Of a stretch of DNA of 14,121 bases, positions 1 to 6,723 are shown piece after piece (within the stretch, counting starts at the first letter, position 1; each line of letters begins with the position of its first letter). A model generated the notes under the pieces. It did not search any database, was not told the DNA's origin, and saw only the letters and a program-made list of their open reading frames with translations. This DNA is from Planctomycetota bacterium. Its GTDB lineage: Bacteria; Planctomycetota; Planctomycetia; Planctomycetales; Planctomycetaceae. The position numbers and the translations under genes are program-made. The stretch covers positions 1 to 14,121 of the forward strand of contig JAADHY010000141.1 of NCBI GenBank assembly GCA_013151585.1, in the 5' to 3' direction.

Positions 1-2
1 GG

Positions 3-1070
3 GCGTTCTCGATTCAAGGAGCGATGCCGACGGCGCCCATCGCTGTTGGCGATCTGGTTTTTGTGGCGGATCGCAGTGGACAGGTCTACGCGATTACAGC
101 GGACGGAAAGCTGCGATGGAAAGCCTATACGGGCGGCCCAATCTACTACCCGCCCGCTTTTGCCGACGGCCGGGTTTTTGTCGGCTCGGCCGACGGCCGG
201 GTCTACGCTTTCGAAGCGGCCACGGGACGGTTGTTGTGGTCCTATCGGGTCGCTCCCGGACAACGGCGCATTCCCGTCTACGGCAAACTCATTTCGACCT
301 GGCCGGTCGCAGGTGGCGTGGTCGTCCAAGACGGCACCGTGTACGCGGCCGCGGGGATCGCTCACTACGATGGCACCTACGTCGTCGCGCTGGACGCGGT
401 GACCGGAAAACTGAAGTGGAAGAACGATCGGTCCGGCCGGCTGGCTCCGAAAAGCAATCGAGGCGTCAGTCTGCAAGGCAATCTTTTCATCGCCGACGGC
501 GAGCTACGTTTCCTGGGCGGAGGCGTTTGCGAGTTTGCCCGCTTCGACCTGAAAACCGGCCGGTGTCTCAACCCGCCGAAAGAAGGCGTCTCCGCGCAGT
601 TCCAGACGGCCTTCTATGCGTACTACCCGAAATACGGGACGTACCTGTCACTGGATCTCACGCTGCCCGATCGCAGCCTGCTGGTCTACGACGCCAGCTA
701 CGAAGGCAGCCGCTTCAGCAACCTCGCTCGGTTGAAGCCGCTGCCGCCGGGAAAGCGGAAGCCGCCGAAGCCCGCGTCTCGTTGGCTGTGGAAACGCCCG
801 AAGCGGCCGTCGCCTCCGCTCTGGGAGGATCGCTCCGGCCGCCGCTTTACCAGTTTCATCGTTGGGCCCACCGTGCTGCTGGCGGCTGGCCATGAGCCGA
901 AAGATCGGCAGGCCACCTTTCTGGTGGCCTATGATCTGCAAAGCGGCAAAGAGGCGTGGCACCGGGCGCTGCCCGCTTTGGTGGTCAAAGGCGGATTGGC
1001 TGTGGACCATCGCGGGCGCGTCGTCGCGTCCCTGGAAAACGGTGCAATCCTTTGCCTAGAAAAGAGATAG
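3..1070 (+). CDS. PQQ-like beta-propeller repeat protein (5' partial)
   Basis: The frame is open from the first bases of the window. The seven residues before the first ATG (position 24) continue a propeller strand, so the true start lies upstream; the AAGGAG just before this ATG is only 2 bases away, too close for a normal ribosome site. Numbering from that ATG, blades of the BamB/PQQ type with the 'DG.VYA....TG...W' pattern are seen at about residues 8-33, 43-75 and 95-133, with further blades at about 280-312 and 322-346. Such proteins are usually exported and act as beta-propeller scaffolds or PQQ dehydrogenase-like domains, and they are expanded in planctomycetes; the substrate or partner cannot be read here. 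A Pro/Lys/Arg-rich linker (about residues 238-268) interrupts the propeller, which is unusual. No catalytic residues are identifiable. The family is clear; the function is unknown. Confidence 0.8.
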   Translation, partial: AFSIQGAMPTAPIAVGDLVFVADRSGQVYAITADGKLRWKAYTGGPIYYPPAFADGRVFVGSADGRVYAFEAATGRLLWSYRVAPGQRRIPVYGKLISTWPVAGGVVVQDGTVYAAAGIAHYDGTYVVALDAVTGKLKWKNDRSGRLAPKSNRGVSLQGNLFIADGELRFLGGGVCEFARFDLKTGRCLNPPKEGVSAQFQTAFYAYYPKYGTYLSLDLTLPDRSLLVYDASYEGSRFSNLARLKPLPPGKRKPPKPASRWLWKRPKRPSPPLWEDRSGRRFTSFIVGPTVLLAAGHEPKDRQATFLVAYDLQSGKEAWHRALPALVVKGGLAVDHRGRVVASLENGAILCLEKR

Positions 1071-1153
1071 GTCAGGGGGCGGGCACCAGAACCTGCCGGG
1101 AAATACGGAACAAATAGCCAGGATTCGTCCGCCGGAATTTCGCCAAACCGGTG

Positions 1154-1182
1154 TTGACTCAATCGGGCGAAATTCGTATCGT
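1154..1182 (+). promoter_or_regulatory. Candidate sigma70-type promoter for a small RNA
   Basis: TTGACT (1154-1159) and TATCGT (1177-1182) are separated by exactly 17 bases. They match the consensus at 5 of 6 and 4 of 6 positions. Transcription would start near 1187-1190, just before a small hairpin, and there is no open reading frame before the terminator that ends at 1270. This is a sequence match only; a chance match in intergenic DNA is possible. Confidence 0.45.
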
Positions 1183-1186
1183 TCGC

Positions 1187-1270
1187 TACCCAAACGGGTA
1201 AAGCTAATCGCCTCCCGGAAGTGGTCAGAGTCCTCCGCCCCCCTAGGACCTACTACTTCCGGGTTTTTTT
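1187..1270 (+). ncRNA. Candidate small RNA with C-rich loop and intrinsic terminator
   Basis: Downstream of the promoter-like pair the transcript would fold as two hairpins. The first is at 1187-1200: 5 base pairs, TACCC with GGGTA, around an AAAC loop. A 13-base linker follows, then a long terminator hairpin at 1214-1263 and seven T residues. The apical loop of the second hairpin (1235-1244) is CCGCCCCCCT, and TCCTCC (1231-1236) at the edge of the loop is complementary to a Shine-Dalgarno core. Exposed C-rich loops that pair with ribosome binding sites are known from several bacterial regulatory RNAs, which is why I call this a candidate regulator. I do not recognise it as a named RNA family. 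The alternative is that it is simply the 3' end and terminator of the upstream beta-propeller mRNA. Confidence 0.45.
1214..1270 (+). terminator. Intrinsic (Rho-independent) terminator
   Basis: CCCGGAAGT (1214-1222) pairs perfectly with ACTTCCGGG (1255-1263), and seven T residues (1264-1270) follow at once. The stem continues with G-T, G-C and T-A pairs (1223-1225 with 1252-1254). After a small internal loop there is a 5-bp distal stem, GTCCT (1230-1234) with AGGAC (1245-1249). Because the T-tract is on the + strand, it ends transcription of the beta-propeller gene, of the candidate small RNA, or of both. It does not serve the minus-strand glgC, which ends 49 bases away. Confidence 0.85.
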
Positions 1271-1318
1271 GCGCCGACACGTCTTCCAACCGGCCCCGGT
1301 GAGAGGGAACTGCTGGCT

Positions 1319-2617
1319 TCACGCCGGCCGAGCCTTTTCCTCTGATTCGGCGCCGACGAACGGCTGAACGGTCTGAGCCGCCCGATCCAACTCTTCCAGA
1401 TTGTCGACGCGGCCGATCACAACGACGCCAGACTTCGTCAGCGTGAAACCGCGGGATTTGTCCCGCTCGAGGTCATATCCGATTTCCATCCCTTCGGGAA
1501 TCCGCACGCCTTTGTCAATGATGGCCCGGCGAATGCGGGCGTGCCGACCCACTTCGACACCGGCGAAAAGGATGGAATCATCCACAGTGGCCCAACTGTT
1601 GACTCGCACGTAGGGCGACAAGATCGACCGCTGCACCCGTCCGCCGGAGATGATGCATCCTGCGCAAACCATACTGTCCAGTGCGTGGCCGACACGAGGA
1701 TGGGGGCTGTCCATCTGGGCAAACACGAACTTTGGCGGAGGAGCCAGCGGGTGATAGGTCCGGATCGGCCACGCCGGATCGTAAAGGTTTAACTCGGGAC
1801 GGACCTCGACCAGGTCCATATTGGCTTCGTAATAGGCGTCCAACGTTCCCACGTCGCGCCAGTACCGCCCATCCCCTGTGTTCTTGTCGCGGAAGGGGAA
1901 AGCTCGGACGTTGTGCGTCTGCACGATCGACGGAATAATGTCTTTGCCGAAGTCGTGGGAGCTGCCGGGCACGGTGGCATCGCGACACAATTGCTCGAAC
2001 AAGAACGGCGCGTTGAACACATAGATGCCCATCGACGCCAAGCAGCGCTGCGGGTCGTCGGGCATGGGGGTCGGCAGTCGCGGCTTCTCCACAAAGTTCA
2101 CGATCCGGCGCGACTCGTCGATCTCCATGATGCCGAACTCAGAGCCTTTTTCTACCGGCACCGGAATGCATCCGATTGTCGCGTCCGCCCCCGAGTCGAT
2201 GTGGTCTTGGATCATCTCGGAGTAGTCCATCTTGTAGATATGGTCTCCCGAGAGGATCAGGATGTACTCGGGACGAGTCTTCTCGATGGTGTAGATGTTC
2301 TGATAGACCGCGTCGGCCGTGCCCTGATACCAATGGTCGTCGATGCGTTGTTGCGGCGGCAGAATGTCGATGAACTCGTCTAACTCACGACACAAGAATC
2401 GCCAGCCCAGATTGATGTGGCGATCCAGGCTGGCCGCTTTGTATTGAGTCAGAACCAGAATCCGTCTCAGGCCGCTGTTGATGCAGTTCGACAGTGTGAA
2501 GTCGATGATGCGGTAAGCCCCGCCGAATGGGACGGCGGGTTTGGCCCGATCCCTCGTCAATGGTTCCAGTCGCGTGCCGCGTCCCCCGGCCAAAACCAAA
2601 GCCAGTACGCGCCTCAT
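1319..2617 (-). CDS. glgC: Glucose-1-phosphate adenylyltransferase (ADP-glucose pyrophosphorylase)
   Basis: The enzyme makes ADP-glucose and PPi from ATP and glucose-1-phosphate, the committed step of bacterial glycogen synthesis in the cytoplasm. The product is 432 residues; E. coli GlgC is 431. The N-terminal nucleotidyltransferase domain shows GGRGTRL (11-17), AKPAVPFGG (25-33), WYQGTADAV (96-104), the metal-binding region SGDH (123-126), GSEFGIME (158-165), EKP (177-179; the Lys matches the glucose-1-phosphate-binding Lys of the family) and SHDFGKDIIP (220-229). A left-handed beta-helix fills about residues 315-380. The ATG at 2617 is chosen over an in-frame ATG at 2764 because AAGGAGG (2623-2629) sits 5 bases upstream and the protein then begins right before the nucleotide-binding loop. 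Asp23 lies where E. coli GlgC has Lys39, which binds the activator fructose-1,6-bisphosphate. No other glycogen gene is in view. Confidence 0.96.
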   Translation of the reverse strand: MRRVLALVLAGGRGTRLEPLTRDRAKPAVPFGGAYRIIDFTLSNCINSGLRRILVLTQYKAASLDRHINLGWRFLCRELDEFIDILPPQQRIDDHWYQGTADAVYQNIYTIEKTRPEYILILSGDHIYKMDYSEMIQDHIDSGADATIGCIPVPVEKGSEFGIMEIDESRRIVNFVEKPRLPTPMPDDPQRCLASMGIYVFNAPFLFEQLCRDATVPGSSHDFGKDIIPSIVQTHNVRAFPFRDKNTGDGRYWRDVGTLDAYYEANMDLVEVRPELNLYDPAWPIRTYHPLAPPPKFVFAQMDSPHPRVGHALDSMVCAGCIISGGRVQRSILSPYVRVNSWATVDDSILFAGVEVGRHARIRRAIIDKGVRIPEGMEIGYDLERDKSRGFTLTKSGVVVIGRVDNLEELDRAAQTVQPFVGAESEEKARPA

Positions 2618-2622
2618 CCCTG

Positions 2623-2629
2623 CCTCCTT
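2623..2629 (-). promoter_or_regulatory. Strong ribosome binding site of glgC
   Basis: On the minus strand this reads AAGGAGG and ends 5 bases before the ATG at 2617. It decides the glgC start against the longer in-frame reading that begins at 2764. It is the strongest Shine-Dalgarno in the window. Confidence 0.85.
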
Positions 2630-2638
2630 CCGCGCATT

Positions 2639-2677
2639 GGCGCGCCCCGCGCGCCGTCGGCAATCACCAAATTGCCG
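2639..2677 (-). promoter_or_regulatory. Two adjacent hairpins in the glgC leader
   Basis: GGCGCGC (2639-2645) pairs with GCGCGCC (2649-2655) around a 3-base loop. CGGCAAT (2658-2664) pairs with ATTGCCG (2671-2677) around a 6-base loop. They lie in tandem 22-60 bases upstream of the glgC ATG, just before its ribosome site. No T-tract follows on either strand, so they are not terminators. They may stabilise the leader or regulate translation; no known riboswitch is recognised. Confidence 0.4.
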
Positions 2678-2768
2678 CTCCGACCTTCCGTTCTCCCGTC
2701 CACTTGCTTCTGCGATGCTCGACCGTTCTCCATTATCGACTTTGCCAACTGATGGGCAAGGCAAATTC

Positions 2769-3413
2769 TCAGTTGGTCGTCCGAGTCGCCCATTTCCGGC
2801 GCAGACGTTCGTACTCGGCCGGTGTATCCAGATCTTGGACCACCCAGGGATCAGACACGGGAACCTCTTCGATCCGTGTGGCCACCGTGCGGATCAGCCA
2901 GTTCAGTCCGCAGTCGGCCGGGATCGCGGGCACCCGCTCGGCCAAGGTCCAACGAAACAGGCTTGGGTGGCCTCGACGACCTCGCCAAGTCGGAACCAGA
3001 ACGTCACAGTTGCTTCGCTGCCAACGATGCAGCAGTTTTCGAACGGTTTGCGGCTCAATCCCAGAATGGTCGGCCGGAGACAACAGCCATCCGTCTTCGG
3101 GCGCTGGGGCGTAGCGGTGATGGATTTCGTCTAACGCCGCCTGGACGCTGTGGCGCATCGACAGTGGCGGGGAAGCCGGTGTGACCACTATGGCTCCGCA
3201 TTGCTGCACCAATCGACGGAGTCGTTCGGCCTCGGTGCGCAGCACAACGACCACGGCCTGAACCTGCGGCTGTTTCAGGGCCCGGATCAACCGCGCAATG
3301 ACCGGCCGACCGCCAGCGGGGAGCAGCAATTTCGGCCGACCCATCCGACGGCTGTGCCCCGCCGCCGGTACGACGGCGAAGACCCGGCCTGGATTCGCGT
3401 CTGTCAGTGACAT
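2769..3413 (-). CDS. MocA/MobA-like nucleotidyltransferase
   Basis: This 214-residue cytoplasmic protein has the single GT-A-fold nucleotidyltransferase domain of the MobA/MocA family. The N-terminal nucleotide-binding signature AAGHSRRMGRPKLLLP covers residues 17-32. A metal-binding Asp lies at 115 (SPAD), RGHPSLF at 147-153 matches the family's 'GHP' motif, and DLDTPAE at 194-200 matches the C-terminal 'D.DTP' motif. MocA transfers CMP from CTP to molybdopterin; other members act on different acceptors. No molybdenum cofactor or molybdoenzyme gene is nearby, so the substrate is uncertain. It lies upstream of glgC on the same strand with a 151-base gap and may be cotranscribed with it. No clear Shine-Dalgarno precedes the ATG at 3413; the start is chosen because it opens shortly before the nucleotide-binding loop. 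Confidence 0.8.
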   Translation of the reverse strand: MSLTDANPGRVFAVVPAAGHSRRMGRPKLLLPAGGRPVIARLIRALKQPQVQAVVVVLRTEAERLRRLVQQCGAIVVTPASPPLSMRHSVQAALDEIHHRYAPAPEDGWLLSPADHSGIEPQTVRKLLHRWQRSNCDVLVPTWRGRRGHPSLFRWTLAERVPAIPADCGLNWLIRTVATRIEEVPVSDPWVVQDLDTPAEYERLRRKWATRTTN

Positions 3414-3878
3414 TGCGCAAGGAACTTCGAACTTCGTGCAAGAGGATTGATGCAGCCGCGGGGGCGGCTTCGGGCGGGCTGAAAGGCGGGTACCGACAGG
3501 TCGATTGCCGAATCCATCGCTTTTCCAACTTCAACCTCTCGCCGCCAAACTCGCCACCTCGATCACAAACTGTATAATGGCGGCGATCTGGATGGCCGGC
3601 GAAATTCCCGATCGGGCGACCGTCGCTTCTGCCGGCTCCTTTCTCGGAATGCTATCGTGTGCGGTGTCGATTCGGAAGCTTTGCGCTTCGGTCCCACTGC
3701 AGTGCCGGGAAAAGGGCTTGAAAAAGGAGCGAGTCGGTCATGGGGGCTGCCGCCGTGGCCACGGATCGGCCTTTGGGATATCCCGGGAACTGGCCTTTCT
3801 GCAACAGGGCCCTGCCGGCAACGGACCAGTGCCTCGCGCGGCCGTCGGCCGAACAGAACGCTCCGCTGGAACCACCGC
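3414..3878. other. Divergent gene-free region between the MocA-like gene and dedA
   Basis: This 465-base region separates divergent genes. It holds one promoter-like pair on the + strand (3551-3578). It also holds two 10-bp palindromes, CCCGATCGGG (3607-3616) and CACTGCAGTG (3695-3704), and a small hairpin of GAAGC and GCTTC (3675-3689). Open frames across it have no family resemblance and overlap the dedA gene in other frames. I see no RNA gene. The + transcript would have a leader of nearly 300 bases. Confidence 0.5.
3551..3578 (+). promoter_or_regulatory. Candidate promoter for dedA
   Basis: A perfect TATAAT (3573-3578) is preceded at a 16-base spacing by TCGCCA (3551-3556), a 4 of 6 match to the -35 consensus. 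It lies about 300 bases before the dedA ATG and is the best -10 box in the gap. The long leader is the main reason for doubt. Confidence 0.4.
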
Positions 3879-4523
3879 ATGCATTGGGAAGAGCTTGTCA
3901 AGGAGTACGGGTATCTGATCCTGCTCATTGGAACTCTGCTGGAAGGCGAGACGATCGTGATCCTGGCAGGCTTCCTGGCTCGGCGTGGATATCTGGACTT
4001 TGCGTACGTCGCTTTGATTTCCTTCATCGGAACGTTCTTTGCCGACCAGACGCTGTTCCAGATCGGCCGCCGTTACGGAGCCCGAATCCTGGACCGATGG
4101 CCTCGGCTGCGGCGAGCCGTCAAGCGGGTCTGGCGGTTGCTGGGACGATTTCAAAACTTGTACATCTTCGGCTCGCGGTTCCTGTACGGCTTCCGCACGA
4201 TCTCGCCTTTGGCGCTCGGCAGCGCGGGCGTCGCCACGAGGCGATTCCTTACGTTCAACGGCCTGGGAGCGATGGTCTGGGCCATCTGCATTCCCGCGAT
4301 CGGATACAGCTTGGGAATGGCCCTGGAAAGCGTGATGGCGGAAGTCCACCGCTACGAGTTGATGGTCCTGGCCGGCATGCTTACGGTCTCCGGCGTGATC
4401 TTGCTGATCCACTGGCTCCGGCTCCGTTCGAAAGCGGATGCCAACCACTCGGAATGTACCGCCGCCAGGGAAGTGCCGGAACAGAAAACGGCAGAGCTCA
4501 AGGAAGACACGCGACGGTCGTAG
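3879..4523 (+). CDS. DedA family integral membrane protein
   Basis: DedA proteins sit in the inner membrane. Members have been linked to recycling of undecaprenyl phosphate or other lipid carriers and to proton-dependent membrane homeostasis; the exact substrate here is unknown. The 214-residue product has the family signatures YGYLILLIGTLLEGET (10-25) with the acidic EGE (22-24), ADQTLFQIGRRYG (55-67) with Asp56, and SRFLYGFRT (99-107) with the conserved Arg100 and Arg106. Hydrophobic segments lie at about 10-32, 41-62, 127-150 and 160-182. A hydrophilic tail (183-214) follows the last helix. The frame is open further upstream, to an ATG at 3657, but that 74-residue extension is basic and unlike the family, so I use the ATG at 3879, which starts the domain. 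No convincing Shine-Dalgarno is present. Confidence 0.88.
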   Translation: MHWEELVKEYGYLILLIGTLLEGETIVILAGFLARRGYLDFAYVALISFIGTFFADQTLFQIGRRYGARILDRWPRLRRAVKRVWRLLGRFQNLYIFGSRFLYGFRTISPLALGSAGVATRRFLTFNGLGAMVWAICIPAIGYSLGMALESVMAEVHRYELMVLAGMLTVSGVILLIHWLRLRSKADANHSECTAAREVPEQKTAELKEDTRRS

Positions 4524-4631
4524 CGGCCGGCCGGCGAGACGCGAAAAGGATTGCGACATCGGCCGTCTCTTTGTTGTGGCGTTTTGGCACCTCTCGACCG
4601 CGACTTCTGCGCGTGGACTCTCGGACCGAGG

Positions 4632-4660
4632 TTGTTGCCCGAAGTTGCGAGCCGTACACT
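4632..4660 (+). promoter_or_regulatory. Candidate promoter for the two-helix membrane protein gene
   Basis: TTGTTG (4632-4637) and TACACT (4655-4660) are 17 bases apart and lie about 86 bases before the ATG at 4747, in the gap after dedA. The match to consensus is 3 of 6 and 4 of 6, so this is weak support for separate transcription of the downstream gene. Confidence 0.3.
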
Positions 4661-4746
4661 ATTCGAGGGGGATCACCGGCGGGGCGACGGCTTGCCGATG
4701 GTCGGAGCTTTGGAGAAACGCCGGATACTGCAAAGGACCTCTGCTG

Positions 4747-5334
4747 ATGTGGTTTACCGAAACACCTTGGCCGCCGGTTTTTCTGTGCGCTCTGGCGTTT
4801 GTCGGCTGCTTGATTGGCTGGAAGTCGCAGCAACGGACCGGCTATTTGACGGGCATGATCGCTTCCGTCTTCGCAGCCCTGCTGGTTTGGATCGTGGAGC
4901 GGTCGATTGTGACCGAGCGGGAGCGGGTCGAGGCGGCAGTGCACAATTTGGCGTGGGCGGTGCAGAATGAATCGGCTCTTTACGACCTCGGCAGCGCTTT
5001 CCCCGGCGATGACCATTTGAAAACTTTGAGCTTTATCTCACTGCATGCGCCGGAGCTGCGCGGGTTGGCCTGGCGCGGACTGCAGTTTGTCCGCGTCGAG
5101 GGGGACCTGCGGATCACCGACGTGCAAGTAACACTGCGGGCGAACGGCACTCGGGCCCTTTCGCATTTCCGCGCCAACGGCACGTTCGTCCTTCCGGACG
5201 GGAGTACCCATTACGAACCGACGCGCTGGCTTCTGACCTGGCAATTGGAAGACGGCCAATGGAGAGTGATACGCATCCAGCGACTTAACGTCATCACCGG
5301 CGAGCCATACCGGAATATCTTCGCGCTACACTGA
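4747..5334 (+). CDS. Two-helix membrane protein of unknown function
   Basis: I do not recognise the family by name. The 195-residue product has two hydrophobic segments, about residues 8-25 and 33-52, separated by a short polar loop (WKSQQRTG). A soluble domain of about 140 residues follows. That domain ends in strand-rich sequence (about 118-182, with RANGT occurring twice at 131-135 and 142-146) whose pattern resembles small NTF2/SnoaL-like domains; this is a weak, pattern-level inference. The frame is open further upstream, to 4438 inside dedA. The ATG at 4747 is preferred because AAGGA (4733-4737) lies 9 bases before it and the first helix starts just after. It follows dedA by 223 bases on the same strand, so a shared envelope role is possible but unproven. 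Confidence 0.75.
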   Translation: MWFTETPWPPVFLCALAFVGCLIGWKSQQRTGYLTGMIASVFAALLVWIVERSIVTERERVEAAVHNLAWAVQNESALYDLGSAFPGDDHLKTLSFISLHAPELRGLAWRGLQFVRVEGDLRITDVQVTLRANGTRALSHFRANGTFVLPDGSTHYEPTRWLLTWQLEDGQWRVIRIQRLNVITGEPYRNIFALH

Positions 5335-5426
5335 ATGGAGGACCCGGGGACGCCGTTGGAAGTTTCTGGTCTGTCAAGACACGGCGACGCGCATTCCAAC
5401 CAAAGAGACCGAGCGGTGCCGGGGGC

Positions 5427-5762
5427 TCACCATCCCCAGGGCCGAAGTTCAAAATGGTAGTTTCGGAGGATGGTCACATCCGAGCTGGTTCCGCTGCGAA
5501 GATAGATCGTGTTGAAGCGGTACGTGCTGCGGGCCGAGAAGCCCCATCCGCGGCCTACGTAGGCCCGTCGATAGGCCGAACGGCTTTCGGGAACCGGGTA
5601 GTCGACTTTTTCTCCGGCCCGTGGGACGTGGCTGAAGTACGATCGGCGGAACATCCAGTCTTCGGCAGACGCCGATGAGGCCAGAGCGAAAAACAGGCAG
5701 AACGCAGCGGCCCACCAGACCGGCCTCTTCCACCGGTTTTTTCTTTTCGTCGTCCGCTGCAT
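5427..5762 (-). CDS. Small secreted protein of unknown function
   Basis: The 111-residue product begins with a basic n-region (KRKNRWKR), a hydrophobic core (about 14-29) and a signal peptidase I-type site after ASA (31-33), so export is likely. The mature part is about 78 residues, rich in Tyr, Arg, Ser and Trp, with RRSYFSHVPRAG at 39-50 and YRFNTIYLRSG at 81-91, suggesting an exported beta-strand protein. There are no cysteines after the signal peptide. I know of no named family. The ATG at 5762 is preferred to one four codons upstream (5774) because GAGG lies about 7 bases before it. It follows the lipoprotein gene by 199 bases on the same strand and may share its transcript. Confidence 0.65.
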   Translation of the reverse strand: MQRTTKRKNRWKRPVWWAAAFCLFFALASSASAEDWMFRRSYFSHVPRAGEKVDYPVPESRSAYRRAYVGRGWGFSARSTYRFNTIYLRSGTSSDVTILRNYHFELRPWGW

Positions 5763-5816
5763 AGTGCACCTCATCCGTCCAAGCCCGCTGGCTGTCGACT
5801 TTTGGAAACACGCGAT

Positions 5817-5832
5817 GTTGCCGAGGGGCAAC
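5817..5832 (-). other. Hairpin between the lipoprotein and small secreted protein genes
   Basis: GTTGCC (5817-5822) and GGCAAC (5827-5832) form a 6-bp stem with a 4-base loop in the 199-base gap. No T-tract follows on the minus strand, so it is not a standard terminator. It could act as an RNA processing or stability element between two cotranscribed genes. Confidence 0.3.
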
Positions 5833-5961
5833 AATTCACGTCGCCGGACTGGGTATTCCTGTGAAAACGCGTGCGAAGGCCTAATGCTGCATACGGCGTA
5901 CCAACGACGCCGCTCGGACGCGAGGCCGCCACGAAGTCGTCCCTCCCAACGGCGACGCCGA

Positions 5962-6723
5962 TTATTCGTATTTCTTGTCTTGCGGCTCGATCGGGATGCC
6001 GTGCTTCTTGTAGAGCTGAATCTTCTTCGCTTTGTCCTCAAGGATCACAATGCCGCCCGTTTTGGCGTCATAGCCGTACATCTGATACGGCGGCAGTGCC
6101 GCAAACTCGACCCGGTTCTCTTTCATCATTTTGACGAATTCCTGGTAGGTCGGGTTCCGGCCGTTCGTGGCTTTGAAAAGTTGCAGAGCGCGTTGAAAGC
6201 CGAACGTGCTCGCTCGGGCGGCCATCGAGACGTAGGCCGAGGCGGCGACCGTCAGCGGGTCAGTCGTCTTCAGGCGATTCTCGATGACCACGATTTTGGG
6301 ATTCTTGAGGGCCTTTTGAGCATCGACCACTTTGGCCGTCGTCTTGCCGATGATCGATTGCCTCGACTTCGTGGCTTTCGGAGCCTGCTGAGCTACCGGC
6401 TTCGAAGCGGACCGAGGGCTTTCGGAACGGCGCTTCGCGGCAGTTTTCTCGGTCGCCGCCGATTTGGCGGAAGGCCTTGATGGCTGCGCGGATTCCTTCG
6501 GCGAGGCCGTCTGATGTTCCGACCGCGCGGGCGCTGCTTTGCCGGTCGCTGACGATGCCCGACCGCCGCCGGCCGCATTGCCGACCGCTTCGACGTCATC
6601 GACCGACGCGATTCCCCCGGGAGCCGTCGGCTTGCGCTGTCCGCCGCCCTCCATCGCTTCCTGAAAATCCTGACAACCGATCGCTACTCCCATCACGAGC
6701 GCCAATAGCACTAGCCGAGACAT
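5962..6723 (-). CDS. Putative lipoprotein of unknown function
   Basis: The 253-residue product starts with a short hydrophobic signal (residues 3-16) ending in AIGC with Cys17, a slightly atypical lipobox with Ala instead of Leu at -3. A long low-complexity segment rich in Ala, Ser, Lys, Pro and Arg (about 28-125) follows; it looks like a disordered spacer crossing the periplasm or cell wall. The C-terminal domain (about 145-253) is ordered and contains FGFQRALQLFKATNGRNPTY (174-193) and a 'LPPYQMYGYD..TG.I.ILED' segment (210-230) that hints at a small periplasmic domain seen in planctomycete hypotheticals. No enzymatic motif is visible. The ATG at 6723 is chosen over 6837 because GGGAG lies about 8 bases upstream and the signal begins there. 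It heads the minus-strand pair with the small secreted protein. Confidence 0.7.
   Translation of the reverse strand: MSRLVLLALVMGVAIGCQDFQEAMEGGGQRKPTAPGGIASVDDVEAVGNAAGGGRASSATGKAAPARSEHQTASPKESAQPSRPSAKSAATEKTAAKRRSESPRSASKPVAQQAPKATKSRQSIIGKTTAKVVDAQKALKNPKIVVIENRLKTTDPLTVAASAYVSMAARASTFGFQRALQLFKATNGRNPTYQEFVKMMKENRVEFAALPPYQMYGYDAKTGGIVILEDKAKKIQLYKKHGIPIEPQDKKYE

Noticed and set aside
116..895. 259-codon + strand open frame inside the propeller gene
   Set aside because: It is Arg-rich, has no family resemblance and overlaps a frame with clear beta-propeller blades. It is a GC-driven shadow frame.
1214..1263. Possible signal recognition particle RNA, because of GGTCAG on one arm of the hairpin
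   Set aside because: The GGAA tetraloop and the conserved AGCAG of the other arm are absent, and the loop is C-rich, so only a few bases agree.
1289..1300. ACCGG/CCGGT inverted repeat after the glgC stop as a glgC terminator
   Set aside because: The stem is only 5 bp with a 2-base loop, and no T-tract follows on the minus strand.
2639..2677. A transcriptional attenuator or riboswitch before glgC
   Set aside because: There is no T-tract after either hairpin and no known riboswitch core, so I report only structured leader RNA.
2618..2764. 49-residue N-terminal extension of GlgC
   Set aside because: A strong ribosome site sits before the internal ATG at 2617, and the extension is low-complexity, charged and unlike GlgC.
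3740..4747. 335-codon + strand frame with an AAGGAG upstream of its ATG
   Set aside because: It overlaps the DedA gene in another frame and has no recognisable domain. The ribosome site may be chance or part of the leader.
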